This document shows, piece after piece, positions 1 to 11,139 of a stretch of 64,000 nucleotides of DNA. The notes under the pieces were generated by a model that did not search any database, was not told where the DNA came from, and was given only the letters and a program-made list of their open reading frames with translations. The DNA lies in contig OZ035962.1 of NCBI GenBank assembly GCA_964034945.1, positions 18,586,530 to 18,650,529 on the forward strand, read 5' to 3'. Numbering within the stretch: position 1 is the stretch's first letter; every line of letters starts with the position of its first letter. Origin of the DNA: Chrysopilus asiliformis (lineage: Eukaryota; Arthropoda; Insecta; Diptera; Rhagionidae). A program made the position numbers and the translations under genes.

Positions 1-166
1 GTTGTTTGAATGGAATTTTTCCAGTTTTTAGAATTTCTTTTCCCTTTTTCCAGTTTTGTTTCAATTTACGCCTTCGGAATGAGTCTCCTTGTGTTTAAAA
101 ACGATTTTTTGATGCAAACTTTATAATTACGCTTATTGCTGCAAGAACTAGTTCAAATATGTTTCT
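1..166. other. AT-rich flank, nothing recognised
   Basis: Low-complexity T-rich sequence before the first mobile element. No reading frame or repeat is supported here. Confidence 0.4.
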
Positions 167-227
167 TTAACCCTTTCATGCATACATATTTCTATGGAAT
201 TAATTTTCACGGTTTTTGGTATCCGAG

Positions 228-428
228 GGTTTTTGGGGTCGCTGATTACGAATCTGAAGTCAAAACATCAAAAATCAAAATGGCCGATCCAATATGGCGG
301 TCAAAAAAGATAAAATTCATTAGATTACGCTTAAAACTAGTACGTAATTTTATCTTTTTCGACCGCCATATTGGATCCGCCATTTTGAAGTTTTGACTTC
401 AGATTCGTAATTAGCGACCCCAAAAACC
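228..428. repeat. long hairpin with GGTCGCTGATTACG arms
   Basis: The left arm (about 228-325) and right arm (about 340-428) are inverted copies. They begin with GGTTTTTGGGGTCGCTGA and run through ATGGCGG/CCGCCAT-type sequence to an AT-rich loop. The arms differ at only a few positions. The outermost GGTTTTTGGGGTCGCTGA module is also the core of the satellite monomers at 12.8-13.1, 33.8-34.3 and 42.3 kb. No coding potential. Confidence 0.75.
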
Positions 429-664
429 TTTATAAAGCTAATTACCGATTTTTTAACTGTAATAAATTTGCCACAGTTACATTTAATCTGCAAAATAGTT
501 ACTTTTTTGCTCTTTATTTATTTATAAAATGCAGTAATTATAAAAAAAGCGCATATTACTTTTTTTTTATAACAATTGATGTCCTAGGATACTTACGAAA
601 TGAATTTAGTCAATATAAGTGCATGAAATATGTGTTATAATATTAAAAAACTGAATTAGAAAAG

Positions 665-684
665 GTGTTGTTGTACAACAACAC
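665..684. repeat. 20-bp perfect palindrome
   Basis: GTGTTGTTGT followed by its exact reverse complement. It lies 12 bp inside the right end of the 171-696 element, where a transposase-binding subterminal site would be expected. That role is inferred. Confidence 0.6.
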
Positions 685-700
685 TGCAACAAAGGGTTAA

Positions 701-1087
701 AATAGCCCATATGTCGCAAATCTCTCCACATTATTCACATTAATTAACGTTAAAATGAGTAGGCGGACGTAATGTAATGAAAGGATATAAACAGTTTTTG
801 AACTCCGAGTTTAAAATCTTTTTCACTTTCAAGAGGAAATGCTTTTGAATTCTTTGTTTGCTGAAGACTATTAACCTTTTTATTGTTCTAAGGTGATTTA
901 TTTACAAATAATTACTATATTTAGTGAATGGCTACTTATTAAAGTTTTTATCATCAATGTTTTAGGTTTTTTTACAGATTTTTACGTTTTTTACGTTTTG
1001 ACGTTAAAATTGAGGTTTTTTACGCGTAATTTTTTACGCGTAAAAAACTAGGTAAATTACTTTACGTAAAAAACCGGCACAACACTG
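701..1087. other. TTTACG-rich tract ending in a hAT-like terminus
   Basis: No gene. From about 955 the sequence is rich in TTTACG and ACGCGTAAA motifs. It ends at 1087, which on the minus strand reads CAGTGTTGTGCCGG, a typical hAT-style terminus. The opposite end was not found. A similar TTTACGCGTAAA-rich tract lies at 24850-24965. Confidence 0.3.
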
Positions 1088-1088
1088 G

Positions 1089-1124
1089 TGTCAGGTCTTT
1101 CTGACTGACGTGGCAGTTAGAGTG
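1089..1124. mobile_element. Solo end of the TTAA/CACTCTAACTGCCAC element
   Basis: GACTGACGTGGCAGTTAGAGTG followed by TTAA at 1125-1128 matches the right end of the complete copies at 8169-8535 and 62649-62833. The rest of the element is absent, so this is a truncated third copy. Confidence 0.65.
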
Positions 1125-1189
1125 TTAATTTTGCCTAAAAACATTTCCCGACCACTCCTGAGTCGATTGGAGCATTATTACAAAAATGT

Positions 1190-1830
1190 CTTTCTGTCTG
1201 CCAGCCTGTTAGTCTGTCAGGCTACAGCTATAAAATTTAACAGGCATGTTTGGTACTGGAATTTGACAATCTTATCAATTTTTGGTGGAAATCCGTTAAC
1301 CGGAAATGACCAAAATGGCGGCTTTTTAAAAATCGCAATTTCGTTTTTTGTTTTTTACTCCGAAACTACTCGTTTTCCAGTAGTCTTATGTATAACAAAA
1401 GTTGGAGACAATAAAATGTTCTACATCTTTGTATTTCACTAGAACCTCGCATCTTAAGCCGTTATCCAAATATACCGTTATTTAAAAAAAAAAGTTTTTT
1501 GTGATTATCTCGAAAAATGACGCGTTTTTGGTGGTTTAGTGCAAGATATTAAATTGAAGAGAATAATGTTTGCCATAATTTTGTCTTTTACCATTATTCG
1601 CTATCTTTTACCGTTATCGAGATATTATCATTAAAAATTAAGAAAAAATATTTTTGCGAACTGCTTGCAAACTAACGGTTTACCGATGAAAACATGAGAT
1701 AGCAGAATTAAAGGTTTTAAAATTCTCTACATTTTTGCCTTTTACCCGAAATCGATATCTTTTACGGTTATCGAGATATTACGGATTTTGTAAAATTAAA
1801 ATTTATATTTCTATGTAAACTAATACATAT
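1190..1830 (+). repeat. Interspersed repeat family H, copy 1
   Basis: This segment matches the reverse complement of 14966-16205 once that copy's two insertions are removed. Shared landmarks include CCAAAATGGCGGCTTTTTAA, CGTTTTCCAGTAGT and repeated CGTTATCGAGATATTA. A 35-bp fragment of the same family occurs at 41786-41822. The apparent open frame at 1110-1442 is a by-product of the repeat. This copy preserves the uninterrupted sites at which copy 2 received its insertions. Confidence 0.7.
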
Positions 1831-3540
1831 TTTATTCGTCACGTAAATTATACAGATTCATGGATTTTGTATAAGAAAGTGATGTGCCGTTCACATCGTA
1901 TATTTTTTTTAAAGTCCTTGTGAAATGTAGTTTTTCTTATGCAATAAAAGCATGAATCTGATATTTCATAAAATCTTGATTTTTTTTAGGAAAAAACGAT
2001 TAGAATACGCCAGTTATTGTGGAAATAATTTTGTTTCCATTTCCATAATAAATTTAGAGCTTAACGAGAATTTTGTAACATATAGAAGATATCATCAAAT
2101 TGTCATACGAGTGGAACGGCTTCCATCTTCGGCACCTGTGTAAAATTCATGTTGGTGTACATCATAACGAAGACTTTAGCAACTATGACTGGTTGAGTTC
2201 AATGGAAACAAAATATTGCTGCCTATTTCGCGTTCATCTATAGCCCGCAGAGATAATTTCTGAACGCGCATAGGTGGCTGTACATATGCGATGCCATATG
2301 ACACGTTTTATGCCATTGGAGATGCTGTTACAAGTAGCATGGCCGTATGCAAAGTGCATTATCATTAAATGCATAATTCGTGAATCGTGAATCCCAAATA
2401 TCGTGCCACAGCAATCCCAAACTGAGGCCATTCGATGTTGGTAATCATATGGCCGAAATGATCTATGATTGATGGTAACAGAGGTCTTTAATACTATGGC
2501 AGATTACTTTGGCTTTTTTTTCGAATTACTTCCATATAGAACTTATAGAATTTGAAATTATGCGAATACTACATTATTCGGTAAATTCAGAAGAGGCCTC
2601 ATCACTTTGCACGTATGCATATGTGAATATAATAATATTAAAAGGAGAAGATTTTCTCGATTTTGCCAGTTATTGGAGTTTCCAGTATGGAATTGGCTGA
2701 ATAAATTTTAGATCCACCATATATGATAAAACACAATAGATAAATATTAAGCCATATATGATAATGATATATTCATATGTTTGTATTTATATTTGGGGAG
2801 GATCCATCTATAGGTCCAGCTAATACAAAACAATATTCAACTGTGCCTATGCTGCATATCGATATGCACGGCAAAGTGCATTTATGCATTTATAATGCGA
2901 GTAACTATTCTATCTATGATATTATGATTAGCATTTAGAAATCCTCTGGCTTGAATGTTAAGTAAGGTGCAGGCGATCAAATGGACAACTGGCATTTATT
3001 CCGATATGATGCAGGCACCATTATATACACATTCAGAATGCAATATGCCTTCAAGTATTTTTTTCCCCCATTTCGATTATGATTATATCAAAATACTTGT
3101 ATGTATATTTGGCCGATGCAATACACTTATTTGGTTGATGGGTTGCCGCTGTTTCGTTTAATGCAATTTTAATAGATTTCAATTGCAGGAATTTTATATT
3201 TTAATGAGTTTCAATTTTTATTACTATTTCACGAGCTGCTGGAATAAAGTGTGTTGCACTTAAACTTTATTACTTCTTTAGCGATCGTAATTTATTATGT
3301 TATTTGCTGATGTTTGAAAAGCAATATGCAGTGAAAAATTCCATTTTTTCAACCTTGAACAATTACATCATTTCTGTATAGAATGATAGACAATTTGATT
3401 TTTCAAGTATTTTTACTGTGACTTTGAATTTGCTATATTTTTTCAAGAACATTAATCAAATTTAACAAACAAGACTTTAAATATGTTTCTTCTAGTCAAA
3501 TGGCATTATCGTCAAAGTTTGAATTTCTTATATTTTCATT
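1831..3540. other. Unassigned AT-rich sequence
   Basis: No gene, repeat unit or RNA recognised. The stretch is rich in short TGCATATG and CATATGC words. All frames are short, AT-driven and without recognisable domains. Confidence 0.3.
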
Positions 3541-4810
3541 CCCAAATAGCATCGAAAACCACGGGCACATGGGGTTTGTTCTTTGCGACTTAAATATGCA
3601 GCAATTTACGCAATCGGGTCTAAAGATTTAGACCTATAATTCACATCCGCGTAAAAGAAGCATAAGAAGTGACGAGAACGACACACTGATTAATAATGCG
3701 TCTGCATGGCTTCGGGTTAATATTTGTTCAATGAAAATTCTGCAGCGATAGTGCCTGTTCACATTAGTTGAAATAGTCCTCCTAAATAGGACAGAAACTG
3801 ACAACATTAGGGCAAGTTGAGAAGTGGAACTGCTGATAGGAAAATCATCCTCAAAACTAAAATCTCCATTCTCAGAGTTCCGTCTGTCGTCCTCTGATTG
3901 GTTGGCTGCCACACTGAATGTGTTCCATTGTCATTAAGCCTAAACCACAATTACGCATGCGTGCGTGCGGCATTATTTAGTTCTGGCATCTAGTAGTTGT
4001 CACCGCGTCTAAAAGTAGAGACTGAGCCTACTCTACGCGGCACGGACGCGGCAACGCGTCTGAGCAACGCGCAATTATACATTTACCATTATAAATGCGT
4101 AGTTTTTCTTTCACCGCGTGGGTGCCGCACGCACGTACACGTAATTGTGGTTCATACTTTATTGTTTCGGTCGTCGTCGATGCAACACGTCGCAGAGCAA
4201 AAGGCAGCCACGTATTACTTGCAATTCTTTAGAAATGTTCCGTTTCCCAAATGTTTCACGCCAGTCTGATTGCTCACAGCTACTGGTTCAAATAGTCTCA
4301 ATCTGAACACGAGCAATATTTCATCCGTCCTATTTAGGCAGACTATTTCAACCAATGTGAACAGGCTCATAAGGCGGCATTTGACGGTTCTCGGGTTGAT
4401 ACAGTGATTAGCTGTGGAACCTGAATGTCAAATTAACTTTAAAGAAGCGTGTAATAGGAACAGGGTCGACTCGGTTGCTACTAGAGTTACCTCAAAGTTC
4501 CTGCTTTACAAACAAAACGAAAAAAGTTGATGGCTTCAGCCGCCATATTCCCTATTGACATTTGATTCAAACAATTTCGCTCCGAGAATTAAATGTCTTA
4601 TTTCAGGCTAATAATTCAAAATTGATGGAAATTGCATAAAAAATGGATACGAGACATTTTTGAAACAGCACAATTTTATTGGCATCAAAATTTCATTGCA
4701 AAAGAAAAAAAAATTGACCGGAAAAATAAAATTAAAGAAATTTTTCGTTAAAAACAAAATAATTTGATGGCCCATTAAAAAATGTTTAAATTTTAGATAC
4801 AATATCGTCT
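3541..4810 (+). mobile_element. Non-autonomous repeat family E, copy 1 (interrupted)
   Basis: Begins CCCAAATAGCATCGAAAA and runs through GGGTCTAAAGATTTAGACCT to an ATTAAAATGTTTAAATTTTAG end. Two longer copies occur at 48337-49115 (same strand) and 58862-59748 (opposite strand), with a fragment at 38669-38790. This copy carries a 618-bp insertion at 3751-4368; without it the remainder is about 650 bp. No protein is encoded. Its class is unknown. Confidence 0.7.
3751..4368. mobile_element. 3-bp-TSD DNA transposon, GAGCCTGTTCAC family, copy 1
   Basis: The terminal inverted repeats read GTGCCTGTTCACATT on the left and GAGCCTGTTCACATT on the right, extending into GTTGAAATAGTC. The direct duplication ATA is present at 3748-3750 and 4369-4371. 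The family E copies at 48.6 and 59.5 kb have an uninterrupted GCGATAGAGCGGCATTT here, which gives an empty site. The centre (about 3950-4200) is GC-rich with short ACGCG and GCGTGC words and contains no transposase. It is a MITE or deleted element; a 3-bp duplication suggests the PIF/Harbinger type, but ATA is not its usual TWA target. Confidence 0.8.
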
Positions 4811-5084
4811 AGTTTTGTCATATAGATAAAATTTCGTCACATGGAGAAATCAGGATTTTTTCGTGGGAATTGCTCAAGTACAAAAATGCTAAAAACATTG
4901 TCAGTATAATAAAGTTTTTCTTCGTTCAGATAACAAAAATATTTGGTTGCATGGACAAAACTTGATCAACAAGATACACTTTTTTCTGAATCTCATGAAA
5001 TAATATTTAGTTTAATTTGATAAAAAATTTATTATTTTGATCAAATATATTGTTCAATATTTTTTGTTCATATTGAAGAACAAA
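4811..5084. other. AT-rich spacer with ACAAAATT motifs
   Basis: Contains scattered GTCATAT and ACAAAATTT words similar to those at 59790-59900 and 61240-61330. This may be a decayed dispersed repeat. No gene. Confidence 0.3.
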
Positions 5085-5335
5085 CGCCCTTTGTGGAAAA
5101 TCGTTGAAAAAAATGTGCCACAGGTGAAAAAATGGAATTTGCGGAAACTCCCAGCCGAAGTAGAATAATGATTTTGCTTATTTAGGAGATTTTTTTTCTA
5201 GCGTTTGATAAATTATTACAGCAAGTTGAAGAATCCGCGACGAAAGGTTAGTTTCCGTGACGCCAGCCAAGACAATATGATTAAATCCGGAACTGTACAG
5301 GATATTCTGAGACCCAACTTATGCATGAAGCGTAG
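5085..5335 (+). repeat. CGCCGCAGGCGAAA repeat family, diverged copy
   Basis: Contains the diverged motif GTGCCACAGGTGAAAAAA, then CCCAGCCGAAGTAGA, TAGCGTTTGATAAATT and a GGTTAGTTTCCGTGAC block. The same order is seen at 10725-11090, 49860-50130 and, reversed, at 51765-52010. Non-coding dispersed repeat of unknown class. Confidence 0.6.
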
Positions 5336-6901
5336 AGAGCAAAAGTACTTCAGCCCACAAAACCGACATTTTGGAGATTTCCCACTATTTTACTATTATT
5401 GAGTGTAACAAATTGTTGGTAAACATGTTATATTGTGGTTTCAAACATTTTTGTTCGAAGGTTTAATCACAAACAGGTTCACAAAATTCAGAAATTTTGT
5501 AACTCAAATCTGGTTAATGAAGTATTTACCCATCACGGTAAGACGTTTTTTCGTTTCTTCTTAATATGTATAAAAAGCTGATCCAATTTTGTGTTCTATT
5601 GCCATGTTCATGGATTCAATTGATTTGAAAACATGTAATGTTGTCCAACACAATTTAGCTGATAGGATGAGATTTTTTTTTTCGTCAGAGTTGTAAGATG
5701 AGACGTTTGCTCAGGGTCATAACTTTTCAACATTATTTTAAAGTAGTCCATAGAAAAATCAGTTTTTTAAAGAATTACGTGGAAGTATATTCTCAGGTTT
5801 CCTGAAAAATCAAAAGAAATTGTTAATGCTTAGTCATTAGGCATTTGTTGACCAGGGTTCTTTATAACTCCACAAAATACAAGCAAAAATACCCCATGCC
5901 AAGACGATAAATTTTTTTTTGTTGTCACTGAATACAAAATTCGATCCAATAACTTTTTAACATATGATTTACAATGTTGCACAGACTATAAGAAATTCGA
6001 TACCACGACGATGGATTGATTGCGTCAATGCGCTTTAACTTAGTTGTAAAATATTATAACGAGTATAGCATGCCTTAAATTTGCCCACCTTCCTTAACTA
6101 ATCTACATATGTTGAGACGATTTAGTAACAAGATACAATAGGATAGACTATAAACAAGAATAAAAACTTTATAATGTAATTTTTAAACCATTTCAACTTC
6201 TGCATAAATGTTAACTTCTTATCTAAAATTAGGTATCTCGCGTTTAAACAAAAATACTCTTTTTATAGCAACTCAACGTTTTTTTTTTTTGAATTTTGTA
6301 ATGGTCTTATTGGTCAAATACTAGACACATTCAACAACTTTGTGCACGAAGAAAGTTATGTTTTTTCAACCAAGTAAAGGGTTAGCTGAGTTTTCAAAAG
6401 TGTTAGATTTTCCTGTGGATAGGCAGCGAAGAAAAGCGAAGTAGGTACTTCCAAATTTACTAACGGTGCCGAAAAATCATACCTGCATTTGTACCTAAGA
6501 ACATATATGTTAATAGTATTCCGTTTGTTTTTTGTATGTAATCCGTAAACCTGAAGCCTTTATCACGAAGAAACATTTCTGATGCGGAATGTTATGTTTT
6601 ATTCATTTTTAAATGGAAATTTTTGGTGAAAAATTACACCTTCGACTGTGAAATGTTTTCTGTCTGAAAAGTTTTTGTTTCGAATTCTGCGATTATTTTA
6701 GCAGGCGATTTTTTTTTTGTATTTAAGAAAAACATGCTTTTCAAATATAAAATAATATTTACTACATATTTTTTCACCACTTGAGTTGTAAATTTTTCAA
6801 CTTCTTCCTATGGTGCCGTTTGATAGTTAAAATAGTAAAATCATTGGTGTTTTATATTATTTGGCGCCATTATTTTCTCTCCGTCTGTAATGGTGGATGC
6901 C
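5336..6901. other. Unassigned AT-rich sequence
   Basis: No gene, RNA or repeat unit recognised. Frames are short and AT-driven. Confidence 0.3.
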
Positions 6902-7295
6902 GGATCCAAATTCCACCAAAATTACAGGAAATATCAGCTGAAAGGGTTTTCAAAGACAGGAAATGGCAAATATTGGTGGGCGAACAGTTTTCCCAAGGGC
7001 TGACTTCTCTAAGGGTGAAAACCGAATTCGAATCCGTTCAGAACTGCAGGAGATAGCCGATGAGGGGATTTACATATAAGAGAGGGATAGACATTAATAA
7101 GCGAAAAAATTTCCTGAGGAATTACCTCTTTAATGGTGAAAACCAGATCAAAATCTCTTCTGAATTGTAAAAGATAGCAGGTGTGGGAGTTTATATAGAG
7201 GGGACGGGGTAGATATTAGTGGCTGAACATTTCTCCTGAAGGCTGACTCCTCTAACGGTGTAAACCGGATCCGAATCTTATCGGTTCAAGAGATT
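6902..7295 (+). repeat. Tandem repeat, about 3.2 copies of 121-122 bp
   Basis: Units start at 6902 (GGATCCAAAT), 7024 (GAATTCGAATC), 7145 (AGATCAAAATC) and 7267 (GGATCCGAATC). The spacing is 122, 121 and 122 bp. Each unit ends in GGTGAAAACC or GGTGTAAACC, and adjacent units have diverged considerably. This looks like an old minisatellite. The 91-residue open frame across the first unit is not conserved in the others. Confidence 0.8.
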
Positions 7296-7876
7296 GAATA
7301 ATAAGGAAGAGGAAATTTGGAAAAGAGCGTATCTTATAACGATCCCAAAAATACTCTGAAGCTTAAGGTTTCATTTAAATCAGTTCAATAGTTTTTGAAA
7401 AATGCACCTTCCGCTATCATCCCGGCCCGAACTGACACGAAAAAAAAATTGTCCTAATGCTAAAAACATTTTTTTTTAAATTACACAATTGCACGATATC
7501 AAGCAAATCTGCAACATATAAGCGTTTTATTAAAGAGTTTATGAAATTTCATATAACTCCTATCTATTTATCACTCAACTTGAAAAACAGATTTATCATT
7601 GCGAGTCCGTTGAACAGCCCACGTAGAAAATGTGGTTGGCCGCCGGGAAAGTTGCGGAACTGGATTTGATCTGATTTTTTGTGTAGTTTTACTACATAAC
7701 CATTATTATGTTAATGTAAATCAACGAGTAAATTCCATGATACCGCCTATGTTTACGCATATATTTCAGCTATGCATGTGATTCAAAAATATTAGTAGCG
7801 CATATGTATGTAATTTGTATCGAATTTTCACTAAATGATTTTATACACTATCATATATGATCCCCTGACACTTAAA
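7296..7876. other. Unassigned sequence
   Basis: No gene or repeat recognised between the tandem array and the hAT-like element. Confidence 0.3.
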
Positions 7877-7884
7877 ACGCAAAT

Positions 7885-8056
7885 AGGGTTGCCATCCCGT
7901 CCTCCTTTATCCAGATATTTTGCTCCATTAAAATGGCGTCTACGGCGGAATTTTTCGAATGTGTCTGGGACACTGCTTTTATCCACAGAGTGGCATTTTG
8001 CTGGCACATTCGAAAAAAAGCGTCCGGGGGAAAAAGAGGATGACATGGCAACACTG
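7885..8056. mobile_element. Short hAT-like MITE
   Basis: The left end is AGGGTTGCCATCC and the right end on the minus strand is CAGTGTTGCCATG. The flanks are ACGCAAAT at 7877-7884 and ACGCAAAC at 8057-8064, an 8-bp duplication with one mismatch. The interior folds back: TTTTTCGAATGTGTC near 7953 pairs with sequence near 8010. hAT elements use an 8-bp TSD and CAG-type ends, which fits. At 172 bp it has no coding capacity; the overlapping frames on both strands only reflect the palindrome. Confidence 0.7.
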
Positions 8057-8168
8057 ACGCAAACATCAGATGCTTAAAATCTTATTATCCTTACCGATAA
8101 ATGAAATACTTAAATGATAATGATTTTCACATAAATATAGTATATTGACATTTTTGTTTCGGCCTTAA

Positions 8169-8535
8169 CACTCTAACTGCCACGACAGTTTTAAGCCTTT
8201 TTCGAATATTTAGTTGTCAGTCAAAAAGGCACTAACCCCTAATTTATTCACTAGGAGTTAAGCCGAGTTAGTGAGTTAAGGGAGTTAGCTAACCTTATTT
8301 TCCATGTTAAAGGTGAGTTAAAGGAGTTAAGGCGATTTAACTCCTAGTGAATAAATTGGCCGTTAGAGAAAAAAAAATTGAAACCAAATTATACCTAAAT
8401 GTTAAATTATTACCATAAAATGTGTGCAACTACAAAAAATCGTTGCGGTTGCAGCGAACACTTTAATAATTTTCATTGTGGCCGTTGTGTACAGTTAGGT
8501 GTCAGGTCTTTTTGACTGACGTGGTAGTTAGAGTG
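8169..8535. mobile_element. TTAA-flanked MITE with CACTCTAACTGCCAC ends, copy 1
   Basis: TTAA at 8165-8168 and 8536-8539 flanks inverted ends CACTCTAACTGCCACG and, from the right, CACTCTAACTACCACG. The structure matches piggyBac-type non-autonomous elements. A shorter copy in the opposite orientation is at 62649-62833. The extra length here comes from a nested element at about 8236-8364. Confidence 0.75.
8236..8364. mobile_element. Nested MITE with AATTTATTCACTAGGAG ends
   Basis: AATTTATTCACTAGGAGTTAA at the left is repeated inverted at the right, inside the TTAA element. The 62649-62833 copy lacks this segment: its GCACTAAGAAAAAAAA corresponds to GCACTAAC before and TTAGAGAAAAAA after the insertion. 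A 2-bp TA duplication is the best reading. The interior is a run of AGTTAAG and GAGTTA words. Confidence 0.7.
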
Positions 8536-8607
8536 TTAAATTGCTGTATAGAAGTACTAGAACTTTACTATAAACATAAAAGCATTTAGCGCTTTGTTCA
8601 TGAAGAT

Positions 8608-9665
8608 TTTTAAAAGCTTATATTCAGTTTGTTTTTGTGTGTGTCTGTCTGTCTATTCGCCTGTCAGGGTCTAATTTTGTAATCAAATTTTGACGCCACT
8701 CATCCGATTAGCTTGAAATTTTCCACACATACGTAAGTCCGATAACAATACAATATTTTCACTACTTCGTCCTTGAAAGAATAACGGTAGAAATGCGTGA
8801 TTTTCCTGTTCCTCAAAGTTTCCGGAAACAATCTCATATGGAAGTTTTTGGGGACACTGAATCGGATTTTGGCGTTAAGTAGTCTGTAAGGATAACGGAA
8901 GGTGCTGCCAGGATATTACTGAAATTTTCTGGAAAAAATATGACCAAGGGGTTGTTGGAGTCGCTGCTTCAGATTTTGACGTTAAGAAATCTAACCATAA
9001 CGGAAGGTCCTGTAAGGATAACGTGATTATCATTTTCTTCAAATTTTCTGGAAAAAAATCTCATCTGTTGTTAAGAGGTCTGAAAAATAACGCCAGGTCC
9101 TGTAACGATTTCGTGATTATCAGTTTCTTCAGATTTTCTGGAAAAATCTCATCTGGGAGTTTTACAGGTCGCTGAATCCAGTTTTGATGTTAAGAGGTTC
9201 GTAAGGATAACGGAAGATCCTGTAAAGATATCGTGATTATCATTTTCCTCAAATTTTCTGGAAAAATCTCATCTGGAAGCTTTTGGGATAGCGGAATCCG
9301 ATTCGGGCATAAGGAAGTCTGTAAGGATATCTCTAAGGCAAGGATATATATTCGAAGACTGAAAACTATAAACAAGCGTGGCGAAACCTGACGTAATTTT
9401 CGATTTTTAGTCATCCCAAGTAACAATTTGGGGTTACATTCCGGTTAAGAAACGTATTTGAAACCATGTTAGCAAAACTCAGAAGTTTCATATTTGGTTT
9501 CTGTAACCTTTCAGAAACGTTTCAGAAACCCCCATTCAGAAGCTGGTGACAACCGTTTTTCGCGGGTTGATTCGGAAACCATCTAAAATGTAACCTAAAT
9601 TGAAGGTTTTTTTGATGACTAAAACAGATGACTAAAAATATAAAATTTAAAAATAAAAGCTTCTC
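8608..9665 (+). mobile_element. Composite satellite/hairpin family A, copy 1
   Basis: The left end has TTTAAAAGCTT, a CTGTCTGTCTATTCGCCTGTC block, then CATCCGATTAGCTTGAAATTT and GATAACAATACAATATTTTC. About four diverged monomers of 90-120 bp follow (8880-9330), each around GTAAGGATAACGGAAGGTCC and CTGGAAAAATCTCATCTG. The end module TTTTTAGTCAT...ATGACTAAAA is split by about 195 bp of unrelated sequence at 9414-9608. No coding capacity. Confidence 0.7.
9414..9608. other. Insertion inside the family A terminal hairpin
   Basis: In other family A copies TTTTTAGTCAT and ATGACTAAAAA are 13-20 bp apart (34366-34404, 42048-42086). Here they are separated by a GTTTCAGAAACC-rich segment. I see no clear inverted termini or TSD, so the element type is undetermined. 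Confidence 0.45.
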
Positions 9666-9669
9666 GAAA

Positions 9670-10720
9670 AATCTAACAGATTTGTGCCATGAATTAGCAG
9701 TGGTTTAACTAAACCCCTAGTCTAAATTTGATTACGAATGAGAAAATTCTTAAGTTAGGTGTTAAATTTTAAACATGGTTTACCTAAACCGTATTTTAAC
9801 GCAACAACCATGAATACGCGCTTTAGATATTAAAATTTTAATATTTTCTATCTTTATATTAATTGCATGTACTATCAATTTATTACTCAATATATGTAAT
9901 AGGAGAATCTAATGTTGGAATTTTGCATAGCATGTTTTATATTATGAATGCGTGCATACAGCAAACTATGGATTGTGTGTATCTATGAATGCATATACCT
10001 ATATATGTATTATGCAGTTTCCAACATATGGTTATGCATCGTTTATTGAAATGAATCGATCGATCCCTCTTATGTTTGTCATTAAATGGAAATCACTGTT
10101 CAGTTACGCATTTGGAAAATTTGTAATGGGATTTTGTGGCGAATGTTTAACCACAAATTAAATTATTGTTTTTCACTAAACGCTTTATTGGCCATGCGAT
10201 ATGATTCATCAACATAATTTTATCAACAACCATGATTTTATATTGCTGTGAGATTTTATGAAACGTTCATCATAAATTTTCACGGGAGTGTGAAAATGAT
10301 GTGAAAAATCAATACCAGTTTCTGATAAAGGCTTTCGTATTTAAAGTTTCATTCCATAAAATTTTACACAAAAATCATTTAATAAATATTTTTTCTACCT
10401 GCAAGAATAATTTATTGAGATTTTTTAAATTATAACTTCTCACTTCTTTCAATTTGTTATTTTTATGTTTTCAAAATTATTTTACTTATTGTTAATGCTG
10501 GCTCAGACTATACAAGTATTCTAAATAGTTAAGTCGCATGTAATTTTGTAACTAAACTGGTGTGAACATACCGAGTTAGTATCAATTTAGTCAAGTCGTT
10601 TAGTTAATCGACTAAATTAACTAAATCCGATTGGAACATTCCGATTGAAATTGCTCAAAGTTGGTTCGATTGCCCTGGCACACGATTAGCGGGGGTGATG
10701 GGGTGACTGGCCGACATGGA
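9670..10720. other. Unassigned AT-rich sequence
   Basis: No gene or RNA recognised. TATGCAT-type words dominate 9880-10060, and 10560-10640 is rich in TTAGT and ACTAA words. Nothing further is supported. Confidence 0.3.
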
Positions 10721-10724
10721 ATAC

Positions 10725-11090
10725 CAACGAAAACCAAAATTTTATATAGAAAAGAAACGTAATTTAGACGAAAACCAAGAAAAAACAAATTGTAAAAATA
10801 CCAATGAAAAGAAATGCACCACGGGCGAAAACTTTTGAAGCATATGTTCCCTTTGAGGAAAATCAATAAAAAAATGCGCCGCAGGCGAAATAAAATGTAT
10901 TTCGGAGCCATTCCAAGCCCAATAAAAGTATGTTTTGCATATTTAATGATGGTTTTTTCTTGCGTTTGATAAATTTTAGTACAAAATTGAAGTCCTGGAC
11001 AAAAGTTTAGTTTCCAAGACAATGAGACAACATGCCTAAATCTGGCACTGTCCCGGCCAGACCGGGACGTATGGTCCTCCTATGTATGAA
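10725..11090 (+). repeat. CGCCGCAGGCGAAA repeat family, best copy
   Basis: Contains GCGCCGCAGGCGAAATAAAA, TTCCAAGCCCAATAAAAG, TTGCGTTTGATAAATTTT, GTTTAGTTTCCAAGACA and a CCGGCCAGACCGGGACGTATGG tail. Relatives lie at 5085-5335, 49300-50130 and 51765-52010. The tail, a short inverted CCCGG/CCGGG with GTATGGTCCTCCTA, is the most conserved part and probably marks one end. The 133-residue minus-strand frame is repeat-derived. Confidence 0.65.
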
Positions 11091-11139
11091 TGTATGAAGT
11101 ATAATGGGCCCAATTTGAGGCCTAAATACGTACGTGGAG

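Larger units (their letters stand above)
171..696. mobile_element. piggyBac-like non-autonomous element (TTAA target)
   Basis: TTAA at 167-170 and at 697-700 brackets a 526-bp segment. The two ends read inward as CCCTTTCATGCA and CCCTTTGTTGCA, so they form a terminal inverted repeat of about 12 bp with two mismatches. TTAA duplication with CCC-starting ends is the signature of the piggyBac superfamily. No transposase is present, so the element would have been mobilised in trans. It contains the 228-428 hairpin and a 20-bp perfect palindrome next to its right end. The assignment rests on ends only. Confidence 0.6.

Noticed and set aside
6902..7295. Homology between this 122-bp tandem unit and the 122-bp family A monomer
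   Set aside because: The periods agree, but I could not find shared words beyond chance.
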